Shown one piece after another: positions 1 through 8,733 of a stretch of 64,000 nt of DNA. The notes beneath the pieces were generated by a model that worked only from the letters and a program-made list of their open reading frames with translations, was not told the DNA's origin and ran no database searches. The stretch is from positions 1 to 64,000 of the forward strand of contig NZ_LOKX01000006.1 in assembly GCF_002211285.1 (NCBI RefSeq), in the 5' to 3' direction. The translations under genes and the position numbers were made by a program. Source of the stretch: Rhizobium sp. R635. Lineage in GTDB: Bacteria; Pseudomonadota; Alphaproteobacteria; Rhizobiales; Rhizobiaceae. How positions within the stretch are numbered: position 1 is the first letter of the stretch; each line of letters begins with the position of its first letter.

Positions 1-1077
1 CCGGTTGCCGGCGGCGGCGGTGATGCGGCGATGACGGCGCTGAAGGCGATGGTGGCGGCGGGGACCTATCCGACGGCCTCGCAGATGCTGGGCTATACCG
101 TGCTCGATTATGCCCAGGCCGGTGTCATGGGCGACCTGACCGAGACGGCGAAGAAGGAAGGCTGGGACAAGTCGGTGCCGGCCGCACTGCAGAAGTTCTC
201 CGTCTATGACGGCAAGTGGGTCGCAGCCCCGGTCAACGTCCATTCGGTCAACTGGCTGTGGATCAACAAGGCCGTGATGGACAAGATCGGCGGCAGTGAG
301 CCGAAGACCTTCGACGACCTGATCGCCCTGCTCGACAAGGCGAAGGCCGCAGGCGTCATCCCGCTGGCGCTCGGCGGCCAGAACTGGCAGGAAGCGACGA
401 TGTTCGATTCCATCGTGCTGTCGACCGGCGGACCGGAATTCTACAAGAAGGCCTTCAACGATCTCGACGAGGCGTCGCTGAAGTCGGACACGATGAAGAA
501 GTCCTTCGACAACCTCGCCAAGATCGTCCAGTACGTCGATCCGAACTTCTCCGGCCGCGACTGGAACCTTGCGACCGCCATGGTCATCAAGGGTGACGCG
601 CTGGTGCAGGTGATGGGCGACTGGGCCAAGGGCGAATTCGTCGCCGCCAAGAAGACGCCGGATACCGACTTCCTGTGCTACCGCTTCCCCGGCACCGACG
701 GCAGCGTGATCTACAACTCCGACATGTTCGGCATGTTCAACGTTCCCGACGACCGGAAGGCCGCCCAGGTGGCGCTGGCGACGGCGACGCTGTCGAAGAG
801 CTTCCAATCGGCCTTCAACGTCGTCAAGGGTTCGGTTCCCGCCCGCACCGACGTTCCCGATACCGACTTCGACGCCTGCGGCAAGAAGGGCATCGCCGAC
901 CTGAAGGCGGCCAACGAAGGCGGCACGCTGTTCGGCTCGCTCGCCCAGGGTTACGGCGCGCCTCCGGCGATCGCCAATGCCTATAAGGACGTCGTCTCGA
1001 AGTTCGTCCACGGCCAGATCAAGACCTCCGACGAGGCCGTCACCCAGCTCGTCCAGGCGATCGACGACGCCCGCTGA
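1..1077 (+). CDS. CUT1 sugar ABC transporter substrate-binding protein (5' truncated)
   Basis: The reading frame is open from base 1 and has no signal peptide, so the true start lies left of the window; about 358 codons of the C-terminal part are present. The protein is a cluster-B periplasmic sugar-binding protein of the MalE/GtsA kind, with a PVAGGGGDA stretch at the very start and a VNWLWINK segment typical of glucose/mannose-type CUT1 binding proteins. It would deliver sugar to the permease pair and ATPase encoded immediately downstream on the same strand. The substrate cannot be read from sequence. The resemblance to glucose/mannose (GtsA-like) proteins is a recollection of the family, not a search result. 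Confidence 0.85.
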   Translation, partial: PVAGGGGDAAMTALKAMVAAGTYPTASQMLGYTVLDYAQAGVMGDLTETAKKEGWDKSVPAALQKFSVYDGKWVAAPVNVHSVNWLWINKAVMDKIGGSEPKTFDDLIALLDKAKAAGVIPLALGGQNWQEATMFDSIVLSTGGPEFYKKAFNDLDEASLKSDTMKKSFDNLAKIVQYVDPNFSGRDWNLATAMVIKGDALVQVMGDWAKGEFVAAKKTPDTDFLCYRFPGTDGSVIYNSDMFGMFNVPDDRKAAQVALATATLSKSFQSAFNVVKGSVPARTDVPDTDFDACGKKGIADLKAANEGGTLFGSLAQGYGAPPAIANAYKDVVSKFVHGQIKTSDEAVTQLVQAIDDAR

Positions 1078-1097
1078 GACCGCTGCCGATGAACAAG

Positions 1098-1145
1098 GCT
1101 TCCCCGCGTTTTCGCGGGGAAGCATCAGACCCGCGACCATGCGGG
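1098..1145 (+). promoter_or_regulatory. Two mRNA hairpins after the binding-protein gene
   Basis: A perfect 11-bp stem (GCTTCCCCGCG, 1098-1108; CGCGGGGAAGC, 1113-1123) with a TTTT loop is followed by a smaller stem CCCGC/GCGGG at 1130-1145. There is no U-run after either stem. Such hairpins between a binding-protein gene and its permeases usually protect the upstream mRNA and lower downstream expression, which would give excess binding protein over membrane components. Confidence 0.6.
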
Positions 1146-1175
1146 CCTGACGATGCAGGGAGGAGATGACATTCC

Positions 1176-2129
1176 ATGAGCACAGTTGCGACCACCGATC
1201 CGGCTCTGACGCCGGAGCAAGCGACGCGGGTCTCGCTCAGGGGCCGGCTGCAGGATGCGCTGCCGAAGATCGTGCTGGCGCCGAGCTTCGTCATCACGCT
1301 CGTCTTCGTCTACGGCTTCATCGTCTGGACGGCCTATCTCTCCTTCACCAATTCCAAGACCTTCCCCTCCTACCAGCTGACGGGGGCGCGCGCCTATCAG
1401 CGGCTGTGGCGCTGGACCTTCGAGAGCGACCCGCCGTCCTCGTGGTATACCTCGATCACCAACATGGCGATCTTCGGTTTCCTCTATGTCGGCATCTGCC
1501 TGGCGCTCGGCCTGCTGCTCGCCATCCTGCTCGACCAGAAGATCCGCGGCGAGGGGTTGCTGCGGCCGATCTTCCTCTATCCGATGGCGCTTTCCTTCAT
1601 CGTCACCGGGGTCGCCTGGAAGTGGTTCCTCGACCCCGGCCTCGGGCTCGAACAGACGCTGCATCACTTCGGCTGGACGAGCTTCCACTTCGACTGGATC
1701 AAGAACAAGGACTTCGTCATCTACACCGTCGTCATCGCCGGTGTCTGGCAGGCGTCCGGCTTCGTCATGGCGATGTTCCTCGCCGGTCTGCGCGGCATCG
1801 ACGGCGAGATCATGAAGGCGGCCCAGATCGACGGGGCCTCGCCCTTGCAGCTCTATCGCCGCATCATCATCCCGCTGCTGCGCCCGGTCTTCCTGTCGGC
1901 CTTCATCGTGCTCGCCCATATGGCGATCAAGTCCTATGACCTCGTCGTGGCGCTGACCTCGGGCGGGCCGGGCGGCTCGGCCTGGCTGCCGTCGAACTTC
2001 ATGTATGAATATACCTTCAAGCGCAACGAGATGGCCGTCGGCTCGGCCAGCGCCATCATCATGCTGATGACGATCTCGGCGATCATCGTGCCCTATCTCT
2101 ATTCCGAACTGAAGGAGAAGGCCCGATGA
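1176..2129 (+). CDS. CUT1 sugar ABC transporter permease (MalF-like)
   Basis: This 317-residue inner-membrane protein has about six hydrophobic segments. Its cytoplasmic EAA loop (consensus EAA...G, here KAAQIDGAS) lies near residues 210-230, which is the docking site for the ATPase. It lacks the large periplasmic P2 insertion of E. coli MalF, as is usual in rhizobial CUT1 systems. The GGGAGGAG ribosome binding site (1158-1165) sits about 10 bases before the chosen ATG. An ATG at 1166 directly abuts the binding site and opens a different frame, so it is not used. The stop overlaps the next start (ATGA), implying translational coupling with the second permease. Confidence 0.9.
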   Translation: MSTVATTDPALTPEQATRVSLRGRLQDALPKIVLAPSFVITLVFVYGFIVWTAYLSFTNSKTFPSYQLTGARAYQRLWRWTFESDPPSSWYTSITNMAIFGFLYVGICLALGLLLAILLDQKIRGEGLLRPIFLYPMALSFIVTGVAWKWFLDPGLGLEQTLHHFGWTSFHFDWIKNKDFVIYTVVIAGVWQASGFVMAMFLAGLRGIDGEIMKAAQIDGASPLQLYRRIIIPLLRPVFLSAFIVLAHMAIKSYDLVVALTSGGPGGSAWLPSNFMYEYTFKRNEMAVGSASAIIMLMTISAIIVPYLYSELKEKAR

Positions 2130-3067
2130 GCATCTCGGCTTCCTCTCCCTCCCACTCCCAGTCCAGCAATGCCCGCTGGATCGGCCGCATCGTCATCTAC
2201 GGCCTGCTTGTCATCTTCGCCGTCCTCTATCTGATGCCGCTCTTCGTCATGCTCGTGACCTCGTTCAAGACGATGGACGAGATCCAGAGCGGCAACATGC
2301 TGGCGCTGCCGCAGGCGCCGACCTTCGATCCCTGGATCAAGGCCTGGGGCGAGACCTGCGTCGGGCTGACCTGCGCCGGCATCAAGGGCTACTTCTGGAA
2401 CTCGATCAAGATGGTGGTGCCGGCCGTCGCCATCTCCACCATCTTCGGGGCGCTCAACGGCTATGTCCTGACCAAATGGCGTTTCCCCGGCCACACGCTG
2501 GTGTTCGGGCTGATGCTGTTTGCCTGCTTCATCCCGTTCCAGTCGGTGCTCTTGCCGATGGCGACCATCCTCGGCTCGTTCGGCCGCTTCGGCATGACGC
2601 TGCAGAACGCCACCGGCCTTACCTTCGGCTTCGGCAATCCGACGGTCAATCTGGTCTTCGTCCATGTCGTCTATGGCCTCGGCTTCACCACGCTGTTCTT
2701 CCGCAATTTCTACGAGGCGTTTCCGACCGAGCTGGTGCGGGCCGCCCAGGTCGACGGCGCCAGCTTCTTCCAGATCTTCCGCCGCATCATGCTGCCGAAC
2801 TCGCTGCCGATCATCGTCGTCACCGTCATCTACCAGTTCACCAACATCTGGAACGACTTCCTGTTTGCCTCCGCTTACGCCGGCACCGGCGATTCCATGC
2901 CGATGACGGTGGCGCTGAACAACGTCGTCAACACCTCGACTGGGGTGGTCGAATACAATGTCAACATGGCGGCGGCGATGATCGCGGCCGTTCCGACGCT
3001 CATCGTCTATATCCTCGCCGGCCGCTACTTCGTGCGTGGCCTGATGGCGGGCGCAGTCAAAGGGTAA
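2126..3067 (+). CDS. CUT1 sugar ABC transporter permease (MalG-like)
   Basis: This is the second permease of the importer, 313 residues, with an N-terminal transmembrane segment at about 20-45, further membrane helices and an EAA loop (RAAQVDGAS) near residues 203-225. A CVGLTCAGIKGYFWNS segment around residue 80 contains two cysteines and resembles the insertion seen in glucose-type (GtsC-like) permeases, which supports a hexose-type substrate. It overlaps the upstream permease by 4 bp and is followed after 3 bp by the ATPase gene, so the three form one tight operon. Confidence 0.9.
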   Translation: MSISASSPSHSQSSNARWIGRIVIYGLLVIFAVLYLMPLFVMLVTSFKTMDEIQSGNMLALPQAPTFDPWIKAWGETCVGLTCAGIKGYFWNSIKMVVPAVAISTIFGALNGYVLTKWRFPGHTLVFGLMLFACFIPFQSVLLPMATILGSFGRFGMTLQNATGLTFGFGNPTVNLVFVHVVYGLGFTTLFFRNFYEAFPTELVRAAQVDGASFFQIFRRIMLPNSLPIIVVTVIYQFTNIWNDFLFASAYAGTGDSMPMTVALNNVVNTSTGVVEYNVNMAAAMIAAVPTLIVYILAGRYFVRGLMAGAVKG

Positions 3068-3070
3068 GTC

Positions 3071-4186
3071 ATGGCCTTCCTGGAAATCTCCGGTCTCAGA
3101 AAGCGCTTCGGCGCCGTCGACATCCTCAAGGGGATCGATCTCGAACTCGAAAAGGGCGGCTTCCTGGTGCTGGTCGGCCCGTCCGGCTGCGGCAAGTCGA
3201 CCCTGCTCAACACCATTGCCGGGCTGGAGACGATCACGTCCGGCGAGATCAGCATCGACGGGCGGGCCGTCAACGGCCTGCATCCTTCCAAGCGCGACAT
3301 CGCCATGGTGTTCCAGTCCTATGCGCTCTATCCGAACATGACGGTGGCGGGCAACATCGCCTTCGGCATGGAGATGCGCGGCGTGCCGCCGGAAGAACGT
3401 AAGCAGGCGATCGACAAGGTCGCCAAGGTGCTGCAGATCGGCCATCTCCTCGACCGCAAGCCGTCGCAGCTGTCGGGCGGCCAGCGCCAGCGTGTTGCCA
3501 TGGGCCGGGCGCTGGTGCGCGATCCCAAGCTCTTCCTGTTCGACGAGCCGCTTTCCAACCTCGACGCGAAACTGCGCGTCGACATGCGCATCGAGATCAA
3601 GCGGCTGCATCAGGCGACCGGCAAGACCATCGTCTACGTCACCCACGACCAGATCGAGGCGATGACGCTGGCGACCCGGATCGCTGTCATGAAGGACGGC
3701 ATCGTCCAGCAGTTCGGCACGCCGGCGGAGATCTACAACAATCCCGCCAACATGTTCGTCGCCGACTTCATGGGCTCGCCGGCGATGAACCTGGTCAAGG
3801 CCTCGGTCGAAAACGGCGCAGGCGGCCTCGCGGTCTCGCTCGAACGGCCGAACGCCGCCCCGCTCAGGCTTCCCGTCGCAACGACCGGCAACGGCCTTTC
3901 CTCCTATGCCGGCCGGCAGGTGATCTTCGGCATCCGGCCGGAAGCGCTGACCGACCCCGACGGCGCCGACCGCAACGCCCGTTCGCTGACCGAAGGCGAC
4001 TGCCTGATCGAAGTCGTCGAACCCGCCGGCTCCGACACCTTCGCCGTCACCAAGCTCGGCGGCAAGGAGGTCGTCGCCCGTCTGCGCGCCGATGCCGGCA
4101 TCGCACCCGGCCAAAACACACGCCTCGCCTTCAATCTCGACAAGGCCGTCTTCTTCGATCCCGAAACGCAGGCGCGGATTTCGTAA
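3071..4186 (+). CDS. CUT1 sugar ABC transporter ATPase (MalK/UgpC family)
   Basis: This 371-residue ATPase energises the two permeases encoded just upstream. Visible motifs are Walker [10 protein letters not shown] (36-44), signature LSGGQ (134-138), Walker B LFLFDEP (154-160) and an H-loop in YVTHDQ. The C-terminal third (from about 240) is the TOBE/OB regulatory domain of the MalK family. It is the last gene of the rightward operon and meets the leftward GH2 gene tail to tail across a hairpin. ATPases of this family are often shared between several importers, so its specificity says little about the substrate. Confidence 0.92.
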   Translation: MAFLEISGLRKRFGAVDILKGIDLELEKGGFLVLVGPSGCGKSTLLNTIAGLETITSGEISIDGRAVNGLHPSKRDIAMVFQSYALYPNMTVAGNIAFGMEMRGVPPEERKQAIDKVAKVLQIGHLLDRKPSQLSGGQRQRVAMGRALVRDPKLFLFDEPLSNLDAKLRVDMRIEIKRLHQATGKTIVYVTHDQIEAMTLATRIAVMKDGIVQQFGTPAEIYNNPANMFVADFMGSPAMNLVKASVENGAGGLAVSLERPNAAPLRLPVATTGNGLSSYAGRQVIFGIRPEALTDPDGADRNARSLTEGDCLIEVVEPAGSDTFAVTKLGGKEVVARLRADAGIAPGQNTRLAFNLDKAVFFDPETQARIS

Positions 4187-4194
4187 GCTCATCA

Positions 4195-4228
4195 GAGCAT
4201 CGCGCGTCTGATAAGGCGCGCGATGCTC
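4195..4228. terminator. Bidirectional hairpin between convergent genes
   Basis: A perfect 12-bp inverted repeat (GAGCATCGCGCG, 4195-4206; CGCGCGATGCTC, 4217-4228) with a 10-base loop lies in the 61 bp between the ATPase stop and the GH2 stop. It lacks a clear U-run but is placed to end transcription from both sides. Its GAGCAT outer ends resemble the palindromic repeat family found at 21178 and 62308, so it may be a member of that family. Confidence 0.6.
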
Positions 4229-4247
4229 CAACATTTTGAGTCATGCG

Positions 4248-6494
4248 TCAGGCGACGGCCGTTACGGCAAGTGTTACCGGCGCAAAACGCGAAGAGACCG
4301 CCTCGACGGTGATTTCGCCGGTCAGCCCCGTCGCTTCCAGCCAAAAGCCCGCGGTGCCACCCTGCAGCGGCACATTTGTCGGCCCGACGATTTTTGCCGG
4401 GCCATGCACCTTCAGCGAAATACTGTCGTTCATGAAGGGCAGGCGCTGGCCGCATTGATCCAGCGCGCGGATGATGACGCGGGTGCTGTCGCGTTCGCGG
4501 GCTTTCAGCGTGAGGCTGTCGGCAACGATCTCAAGCGTCGTCGGCAAGGGATCGGCCGCCAGTGTCAGGCTCGTCACCGGCTGGCCGCCGATATAGCCGA
4601 TCAGGGTGCCGTCGATCCATTCGAGACCCCAGGTGCCGAGTTCATCGGCAGTGAAGTGCCGATGGTCGAGCACGACCGGCGGATGCGGCAGATGCGGATA
4701 GTTCTCGCGGTCCGGACCGATGCGCTTGGAAAGCGCGCCGTATTGCAGCTCGATCTCGTCACAATTGGTCAGGATGATCAGCGGCAGCACGCCGCCGATA
4801 TTGCGCTCGCCGCGCGCCCAGAAGGTCGCCGGCTTCATGACTATCTCCTCGGAGGGATCGCACTGGCTGATATAGGCATAGGCGGCGAATTTCGGCTCGC
4901 GGAACATGTCCATGACGCCGTGATAGCAGATGCGGTCGCCGGAGCCGAAATCCTTGTGCGTGTTGTAATCGAACATGCACCAGCCGATGGCGCCCGAAAT
5001 GTCGGGGTCGCCGTAGGCGGCGTTCAGCACATCAAGGTGTCGGCGCACATGCTCGGCCTGGCGCTGCTCCTGATCGTAGATCTTCGTCGGGTGCATATGG
5101 CCGTTGAACTCGGTGATGAGGTACGGCACCTTCTGCGACAGGCCGGTGTTTTCCTGCTGGCCGCGCAGTGCGGTGCGGGGGCGGTTGGAGCCCGGCAGCT
5201 CCTCGTTGCCGAGGATGAAGTCGTTCATCGTATAGACGTCTTCGAGCAGCTCGCTCTCGGTGATATAGCGCACGCCGCCGGTTTGGCGGGTGCTGTCGAG
5301 TTCGCGGGCCAGGCGGTTGGTCTCGACATAGAAGTCGTGGCTATCCTGGGACTCGTTGATGCGCACGCCCCAGATGATGATCGAGGGATGGTTCCAGTCA
5401 CGCTCGATCATGCGGCGGACGTTTTCGATCGATTCCTTCTGCCAGTCTGCATCGCCGATATGCTGCCAGCCGGGGATTTCCTCGAAGACGAGCAGGCCGA
5501 TCGCGTCGCAGCGGTCGAGGAACCATTTCGACTGCGGATAATGAGAGGTGCGGACGATATTGCACTTCAGTACCGTCTTCATGATGTCGGCGTCGCGCTC
5601 CTGGGCGGAGCGGCCGGCGGCGTAACCGACATAGGGGAAGGCCTGGTGGCGGTTGAGACCGCGCAGTTTCAGCGGCTTGCCGTTCAGCAGGAAGCCTTCC
5701 GGCGTGAATTCGGCGGTGCGGAAACCGAAGCGCGCGGAGAGACGGTCGGAACCGTGTGCGGTCCTCAGTTCGACCGTAACCTCGTAGAGGTTGGGATCGG
5801 TAATGTCCCAGAGGGCGATGCCGGTAAGGCCGCCGAAGGAAAGCCGGGTGCTGTCGCTGATGGTTTCGGTTGCGGCGGTGGCGATGACGGTACCGTCTGC
5901 CTGCTTCAGCGTGGCGGTGACGGTCGCCGCAAAGCTGCGGCTTTCCGGATTGGCGATATCGACGCGGATGCTTGCCGATTTCTCCAAGGCGAGAACGTCC
6001 GTGGTTTCGATCTTGAGATTGCGGATCGAGACCGGGTCGGTGACTTTCAGCCAGACGTCGCGATAGATGCCGGCATAAGTGAGATAGTCGATGCGGCCGC
6101 CGAAGGGTGGAATGGCGGGATTTTCACTGCCGTCGATCTTCACGGTCACAAGGTTTTCGCCCTTCACCAGCTTGCCGGTCAGGCGGGCCTCGAAGGGGGT
6201 ATAGCCGTCCTTGTGGGCGATGATTTCCTCGCCGTTCAGATAGACCACGCTGTCGGCCATGGCGGCGTCGAAGATCAGTGAAACCTCGCGGCCCTCGAAT
6301 TCCGGCAGCCAGCGCAGCATCTTCTGATAGGTGAAGGCGCGCTGATAGCTGGTCTCGTCGAAATAATTGAAGGGCAGCTCGACGGCGGTGTGCGGCAGAC
6401 TGACCAACTTGGCGGCGTCGAAGCTTTCGAGCAGGCGCTGGCCGAAGCCTTCGTGAAAACTCCAGCCTTCGTTGAAGGAAACGACGGAACGCAT
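4248..6494 (-). CDS. Glycoside hydrolase family 2 protein (beta-galactosidase/beta-glucuronidase type)
   Basis: This 748-residue enzyme would hydrolyse a beta-linked sugar. It has the GH2 order: sugar-binding jelly roll (about 1-160), immunoglobulin-like sandwich (160-262), TIM barrel (from 263) and extra C-terminal beta domains. The barrel contains NHPSIIIWGVRINES, with the predicted acid/base Glu381, and PYLITEFNGH, with the predicted nucleophile Glu462. No signal peptide is visible, so it should act in the cytoplasm on imported glycoside. It is the last gene of the leftward set after the lactonase gene, but a 240-bp gap suggests its own control. A ribosome binding site GGAGAG lies 6 bases before its ATG, inside the leader ORF described next. 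The exact substrate is unknown. Confidence 0.88.
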   Translation of the reverse strand: MRSVVSFNEGWSFHEGFGQRLLESFDAAKLVSLPHTAVELPFNYFDETSYQRAFTYQKMLRWLPEFEGREVSLIFDAAMADSVVYLNGEEIIAHKDGYTPFEARLTGKLVKGENLVTVKIDGSENPAIPPFGGRIDYLTYAGIYRDVWLKVTDPVSIRNLKIETTDVLALEKSASIRVDIANPESRSFAATVTATLKQADGTVIATAATETISDSTRLSFGGLTGIALWDITDPNLYEVTVELRTAHGSDRLSARFGFRTAEFTPEGFLLNGKPLKLRGLNRHQAFPYVGYAAGRSAQERDADIMKTVLKCNIVRTSHYPQSKWFLDRCDAIGLLVFEEIPGWQHIGDADWQKESIENVRRMIERDWNHPSIIIWGVRINESQDSHDFYVETNRLARELDSTRQTGGVRYITESELLEDVYTMNDFILGNEELPGSNRPRTALRGQQENTGLSQKVPYLITEFNGHMHPTKIYDQEQRQAEHVRRHLDVLNAAYGDPDISGAIGWCMFDYNTHKDFGSGDRICYHGVMDMFREPKFAAYAYISQCDPSEEIVMKPATFWARGERNIGGVLPLIILTNCDEIELQYGALSKRIGPDRENYPHLPHPPVVLDHRHFTADELGTWGLEWIDGTLIGYIGGQPVTSLTLAADPLPTTLEIVADSLTLKARERDSTRVIIRALDQCGQRLPFMNDSISLKVHGPAKIVGPTNVPLQGGTAGFWLEATGLTGEITVEAVSSRFAPVTLAVTAVA

Positions 6495-6560
6495 TCAGGC
6501 TCTCCAGGTCATGGCATCAGGAGTGGTGCGGCGCCATTGAGCGCATGAAAATCGGGTCAT
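6495..6560 (-). CDS. Putative 21-residue leader peptide upstream of the GH2 gene
   Basis: An ATG at 6560 is preceded by AAGGAGGA with a 7-base gap, one of the best ribosome binding sites in the window. The frame encodes MTRFSCAQWRRTTPDAMTWRA and stops with TGA at 6497-6495, immediately before the GH2 ATG (TGA then ATG). The peptide is too short for domain recognition. The position suggests translational coupling or leader-peptide control of GH2. An alternative is that it is a decayed start of an older gene. Confidence 0.5.
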   Translation of the reverse strand: MTRFSCAQWRRTTPDAMTWRA

Positions 6561-6649
6561 CCTGTATTCCTCCTTGATGCAATAAGGCGCGGGCGGCTCG
6601 AGCGCTTCGCGTCAAATCTGATTCATGCGATGCGCTTTAGCTTTTTTCA

Positions 6650-6695
6650 TGCATGCCGTCATCTGGAACCGCCTCACACTTCCTGATGGCATGCA
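6650..6695. repeat. Diverged copy of the rhizobial palindromic repeat
   Basis: Outer arms TGCATGCC (6650-6657) and GGCATGCA (6688-6695) flank a core reading GGAACCGCCTCACACTTCC. This core resembles the CCGAAAACCGCTCACACTTTTCGG core of the repeat at 62308. It lies in the 240-bp gap between the lactonase gene and the GH2 leader ORF and could also act as a transcript end for the lactonase gene. Confidence 0.45.
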
Positions 6696-6734
6696 TCCGG
6701 CGGGCGTAATCCTGTGCGGGCCTTCGATCGATCC

Positions 6735-7646
6735 TTACGGATACTGCGCGCCGTTCGTCTTGATATAGATCGAATAGACCGAGCGCGTTGCGGTGATGAA
6801 GAGCCGGTTCTTCTTGGGGCCGCCGAAGGTGAGGTTGGACACCGTCTGCGGCACCTTGATCTTGCCGAGCAGTGTGCCATCAGGCGAAAAGCAGTGCACG
6901 CCGTCGCTGGCGCTCGTCCAGAGATTGCCGCTGACATCGAAGCGAAAGCCGTCGGGATTGCCGACGTCGAGGCTGCAGAAATAGCGGCTGTTCGTCAGCC
7001 TTCTGCCGTCGACGACGTCGAAAACTCTTATGTGGCGCGGCACTTCATGTTTTGCCGAGCCGGAGTCGGCGATATAGAGCCGCGTCTCGTCGGGCGAGAA
7101 GGCCAGGCCGTTCGGCTGGATGAAATCCTCGACGACGGCCTCGACCGCGCCGCTTGCGGGGTCGATACGGTAGACGTTGCGGGTCGCTTGTTCAGGCTCG
7201 GCCTTGTGGCCTTCGTAGTCCGAGAGGATGCCGTAGGTCGGGTCGGTGAACCAGACCGAGCCGTCGGAATGCACGACGACGTCGTTCGGCGAGTTCAGCC
7301 GCCTGCCCTTGTAGCTGTCGGCGAGAACCGTGATCGTGCCGTCCGGCTCGGTGCGGGTGACGCGGCGGCCGCCATGCTCGCAGGAGACGAGCCGGCCCTG
7401 CCTGTCGCGGGTATTGCCGTTGACGTAGTTGGAGGGCGAGCGGAAGACGGAGACCGTACCGTCAGGCGTCCAGCGCATGATGCGTTCATTCGGGATATCG
7501 CTCCAGAGCAGGCAGTTCAGGTCGGAAAACCAGACCGGGCCTTCCGTCCAGCGGCAGCCGGAATAAAGCTCCTCGAGCGCCGCGCTGCCGATGACCAGAG
7601 CGGCGAAACGTTCATCGCGGATGTCATAAAGCGGATTGTCGGCCAC
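6735..7646 (-). CDS. SMP-30/gluconolactonase family lactonase
   Basis: This 303-residue six-bladed beta-propeller would open a sugar-acid lactone using a divalent metal. The family metal and active-site positions are present: Glu35 in TEGPVW, Asn118/Asn121/Asp122 in LNSPNDVV, Asn179 in PNGLAFS and Asp232 in NPDGFRFD. The start is GTG at 7646, supported by an AGGGAGGA binding site about 7 bases upstream. It has no signal peptide. The gene follows an SDR dehydrogenase gene in the same direction after about 95 bp, so the pair could oxidise an aldose to a lactone and then open it. The true sugar is unknown. Confidence 0.85.
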   Translation of the reverse strand: MADNPLYDIRDERFAALVIGSAALEELYSGCRWTEGPVWFSDLNCLLWSDIPNERIMRWTPDGTVSVFRSPSNYVNGNTRDRQGRLVSCEHGGRRVTRTEPDGTITVLADSYKGRRLNSPNDVVVHSDGSVWFTDPTYGILSDYEGHKAEPEQATRNVYRIDPASGAVEAVVEDFIQPNGLAFSPDETRLYIADSGSAKHEVPRHIRVFDVVDGRRLTNSRYFCSLDVGNPDGFRFDVSGNLWTSASDGVHCFSPDGTLLGKIKVPQTVSNLTFGGPKKNRLFITATRSVYSIYIKTNGAQYP

Positions 7647-7741
7647 GCCAGTTTCCTCCCTGAATGCTGCCGCTCCTTCCTATCCACAAAAATCCGGTGG
7701 TGCCAGAGCCCGGCTGCCGGAATTGCCGGGCTCCGGGTTTC

Positions 7742-8563
7742 TCACAGCGCCGCGACCGGATGCGGCGAGCCGTCATAGGCGCCCCAGATCGACTGGTCGA
7801 AGCAGATGACCGAGCCGGTCATCAGGCCGGATTCGGAAGACGACAGGTAGGCGCAGGCGCGCGCCACTTCCTGCGGATCGACGAGACGGCCGAAGGGCTG
7901 GCTGGCGGCGGCCTGTTCCAGCCAGTCGGCGGGTGCACCGTGATATTCGCGCTGGATGCGGTCTTCGCCTTCGGAGGCCATCCAGCCGATGTTGAGGCCG
8001 TTGACGCGGATGCGGTTGCGCAGCAGTGCGTAGGCGGTGTTTTTCGTCAGCGTTTCCAGCGCGCCCTTGGAGGCGCAATAGGCGGCGATGAAGGGCTGGC
8101 CTGCCCTGGCCGACATCGAGCCGATGTTGACGATCGTGCCCTCGATCTTTTCACGTCGCATGACCTTCACCGTTTCCTGCATCAGGAAAAATGGGGCGCG
8201 CACGTTGACGGCGAACATCGCATCGAAGAGTTCGGGGCTGGTATCGAGGATGGTGCCGCGATCGGTGATGGCGGCGGCATTGACCAGTGCGTCGATGCGA
8301 CCGAAGACCTCGTCGCAGGCGTGCACGACATTGCTCGCATCCTCGACCTTGGCGAGGTCGGCTTTGACGTAGACGACCTTCACGCCGGTCGCAGCCGAAA
8401 TCTCTTCCGCCTTCGCCTTGCCCTTCGCTTCGTTGCGGCCGCAGATGACGATGCCTTCCGCGCCGCGTTCGGCGAAGAGGCGGGCAATGGTGGCGCCCAA
8501 TCCCTGGGTGCCGCCGGTGACGATGGCGATCTTGCCGTCGAGGCGGCCGTGGTCTGTGCTCAT
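7742..8563 (-). CDS. SDR family oxidoreductase
   Basis: This 273-residue classical short-chain dehydrogenase has the nucleotide-binding TGGTQGLG motif near residues 16-23, the NAA structural motif near 95-98 and the catalytic set Ser149, Tyr162 and Lys166 (YCASK). Its place between a lactonase and a dioxygenase gene suggests a sugar or sugar-derived polyol as substrate. SDR substrates cannot be read from sequence. A strong AAGGGAGGA site precedes the ATG. It probably shares an operon with the lactonase. Confidence 0.85.
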   Translation of the reverse strand: MSTDHGRLDGKIAIVTGGTQGLGATIARLFAERGAEGIVICGRNEAKGKAKAEEISAATGVKVVYVKADLAKVEDASNVVHACDEVFGRIDALVNAAAITDRGTILDTSPELFDAMFAVNVRAPFFLMQETVKVMRREKIEGTIVNIGSMSARAGQPFIAAYCASKGALETLTKNTAYALLRNRIRVNGLNIGWMASEGEDRIQREYHGAPADWLEQAAASQPFGRLVDPQEVARACAYLSSSESGLMTGSVICFDQSIWGAYDGSPHPVAAL

Positions 8564-8637
8564 GTGGTTCCTCCCTTATGATGATGTGTGAATTGCCTCC
8601 CGTGGGGCGCGGGAGGCTGTTAGATTGATGCCGTGTG

Positions 8638-8720
8638 GCCCCCTCATCCGCCCTACGAGCATCGACCGGGGTGAGACCCGTGGCTCACCCCGGTCGATGC
8701 CGGCAGGCGGATGAGGGGGC
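8638..8720. repeat. Nested perfect palindrome between dioxygenase and SDR genes
   Basis: Outer arms of 15 bp (GCCCCCTCATCCGCC, 8638-8652; GGCGGATGAGGGGGC, 8706-8720) enclose a separate 17-bp pair (GCATCGACCGGGGTGAG, 8659-8675; CTCACCCCGGTCGATGC, 8684-8700) with an 8-base loop. All arms match perfectly. The structure fills most of the 170-bp gap and could end or attenuate leftward transcription. Its length and nesting suggest a mobile palindromic element rather than a simple terminator. Confidence 0.75.
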
Positions 8721-8733
8721 TCCGATTTCCAAG

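Noticed and set aside
1166..1939. Start of the first permease at ATG 1166 in another frame
   Set aside because: The ATG directly abuts the ribosome binding site and its frame gives an Arg/His-rich shadow, whereas ATG 1176 opens the membrane protein.
2099..4234. 711-codon minus-strand frame opposite the permease and ATPase genes
   Set aside because: Composition is dominated by Asp, Arg, Gly and His and there is no domain; the plus strand has intact ABC genes.
4236..6281. 681-codon plus-strand frame opposite GH2
   Set aside because: Same shadow signature; the minus strand has both GH2 catalytic glutamates in their motifs.
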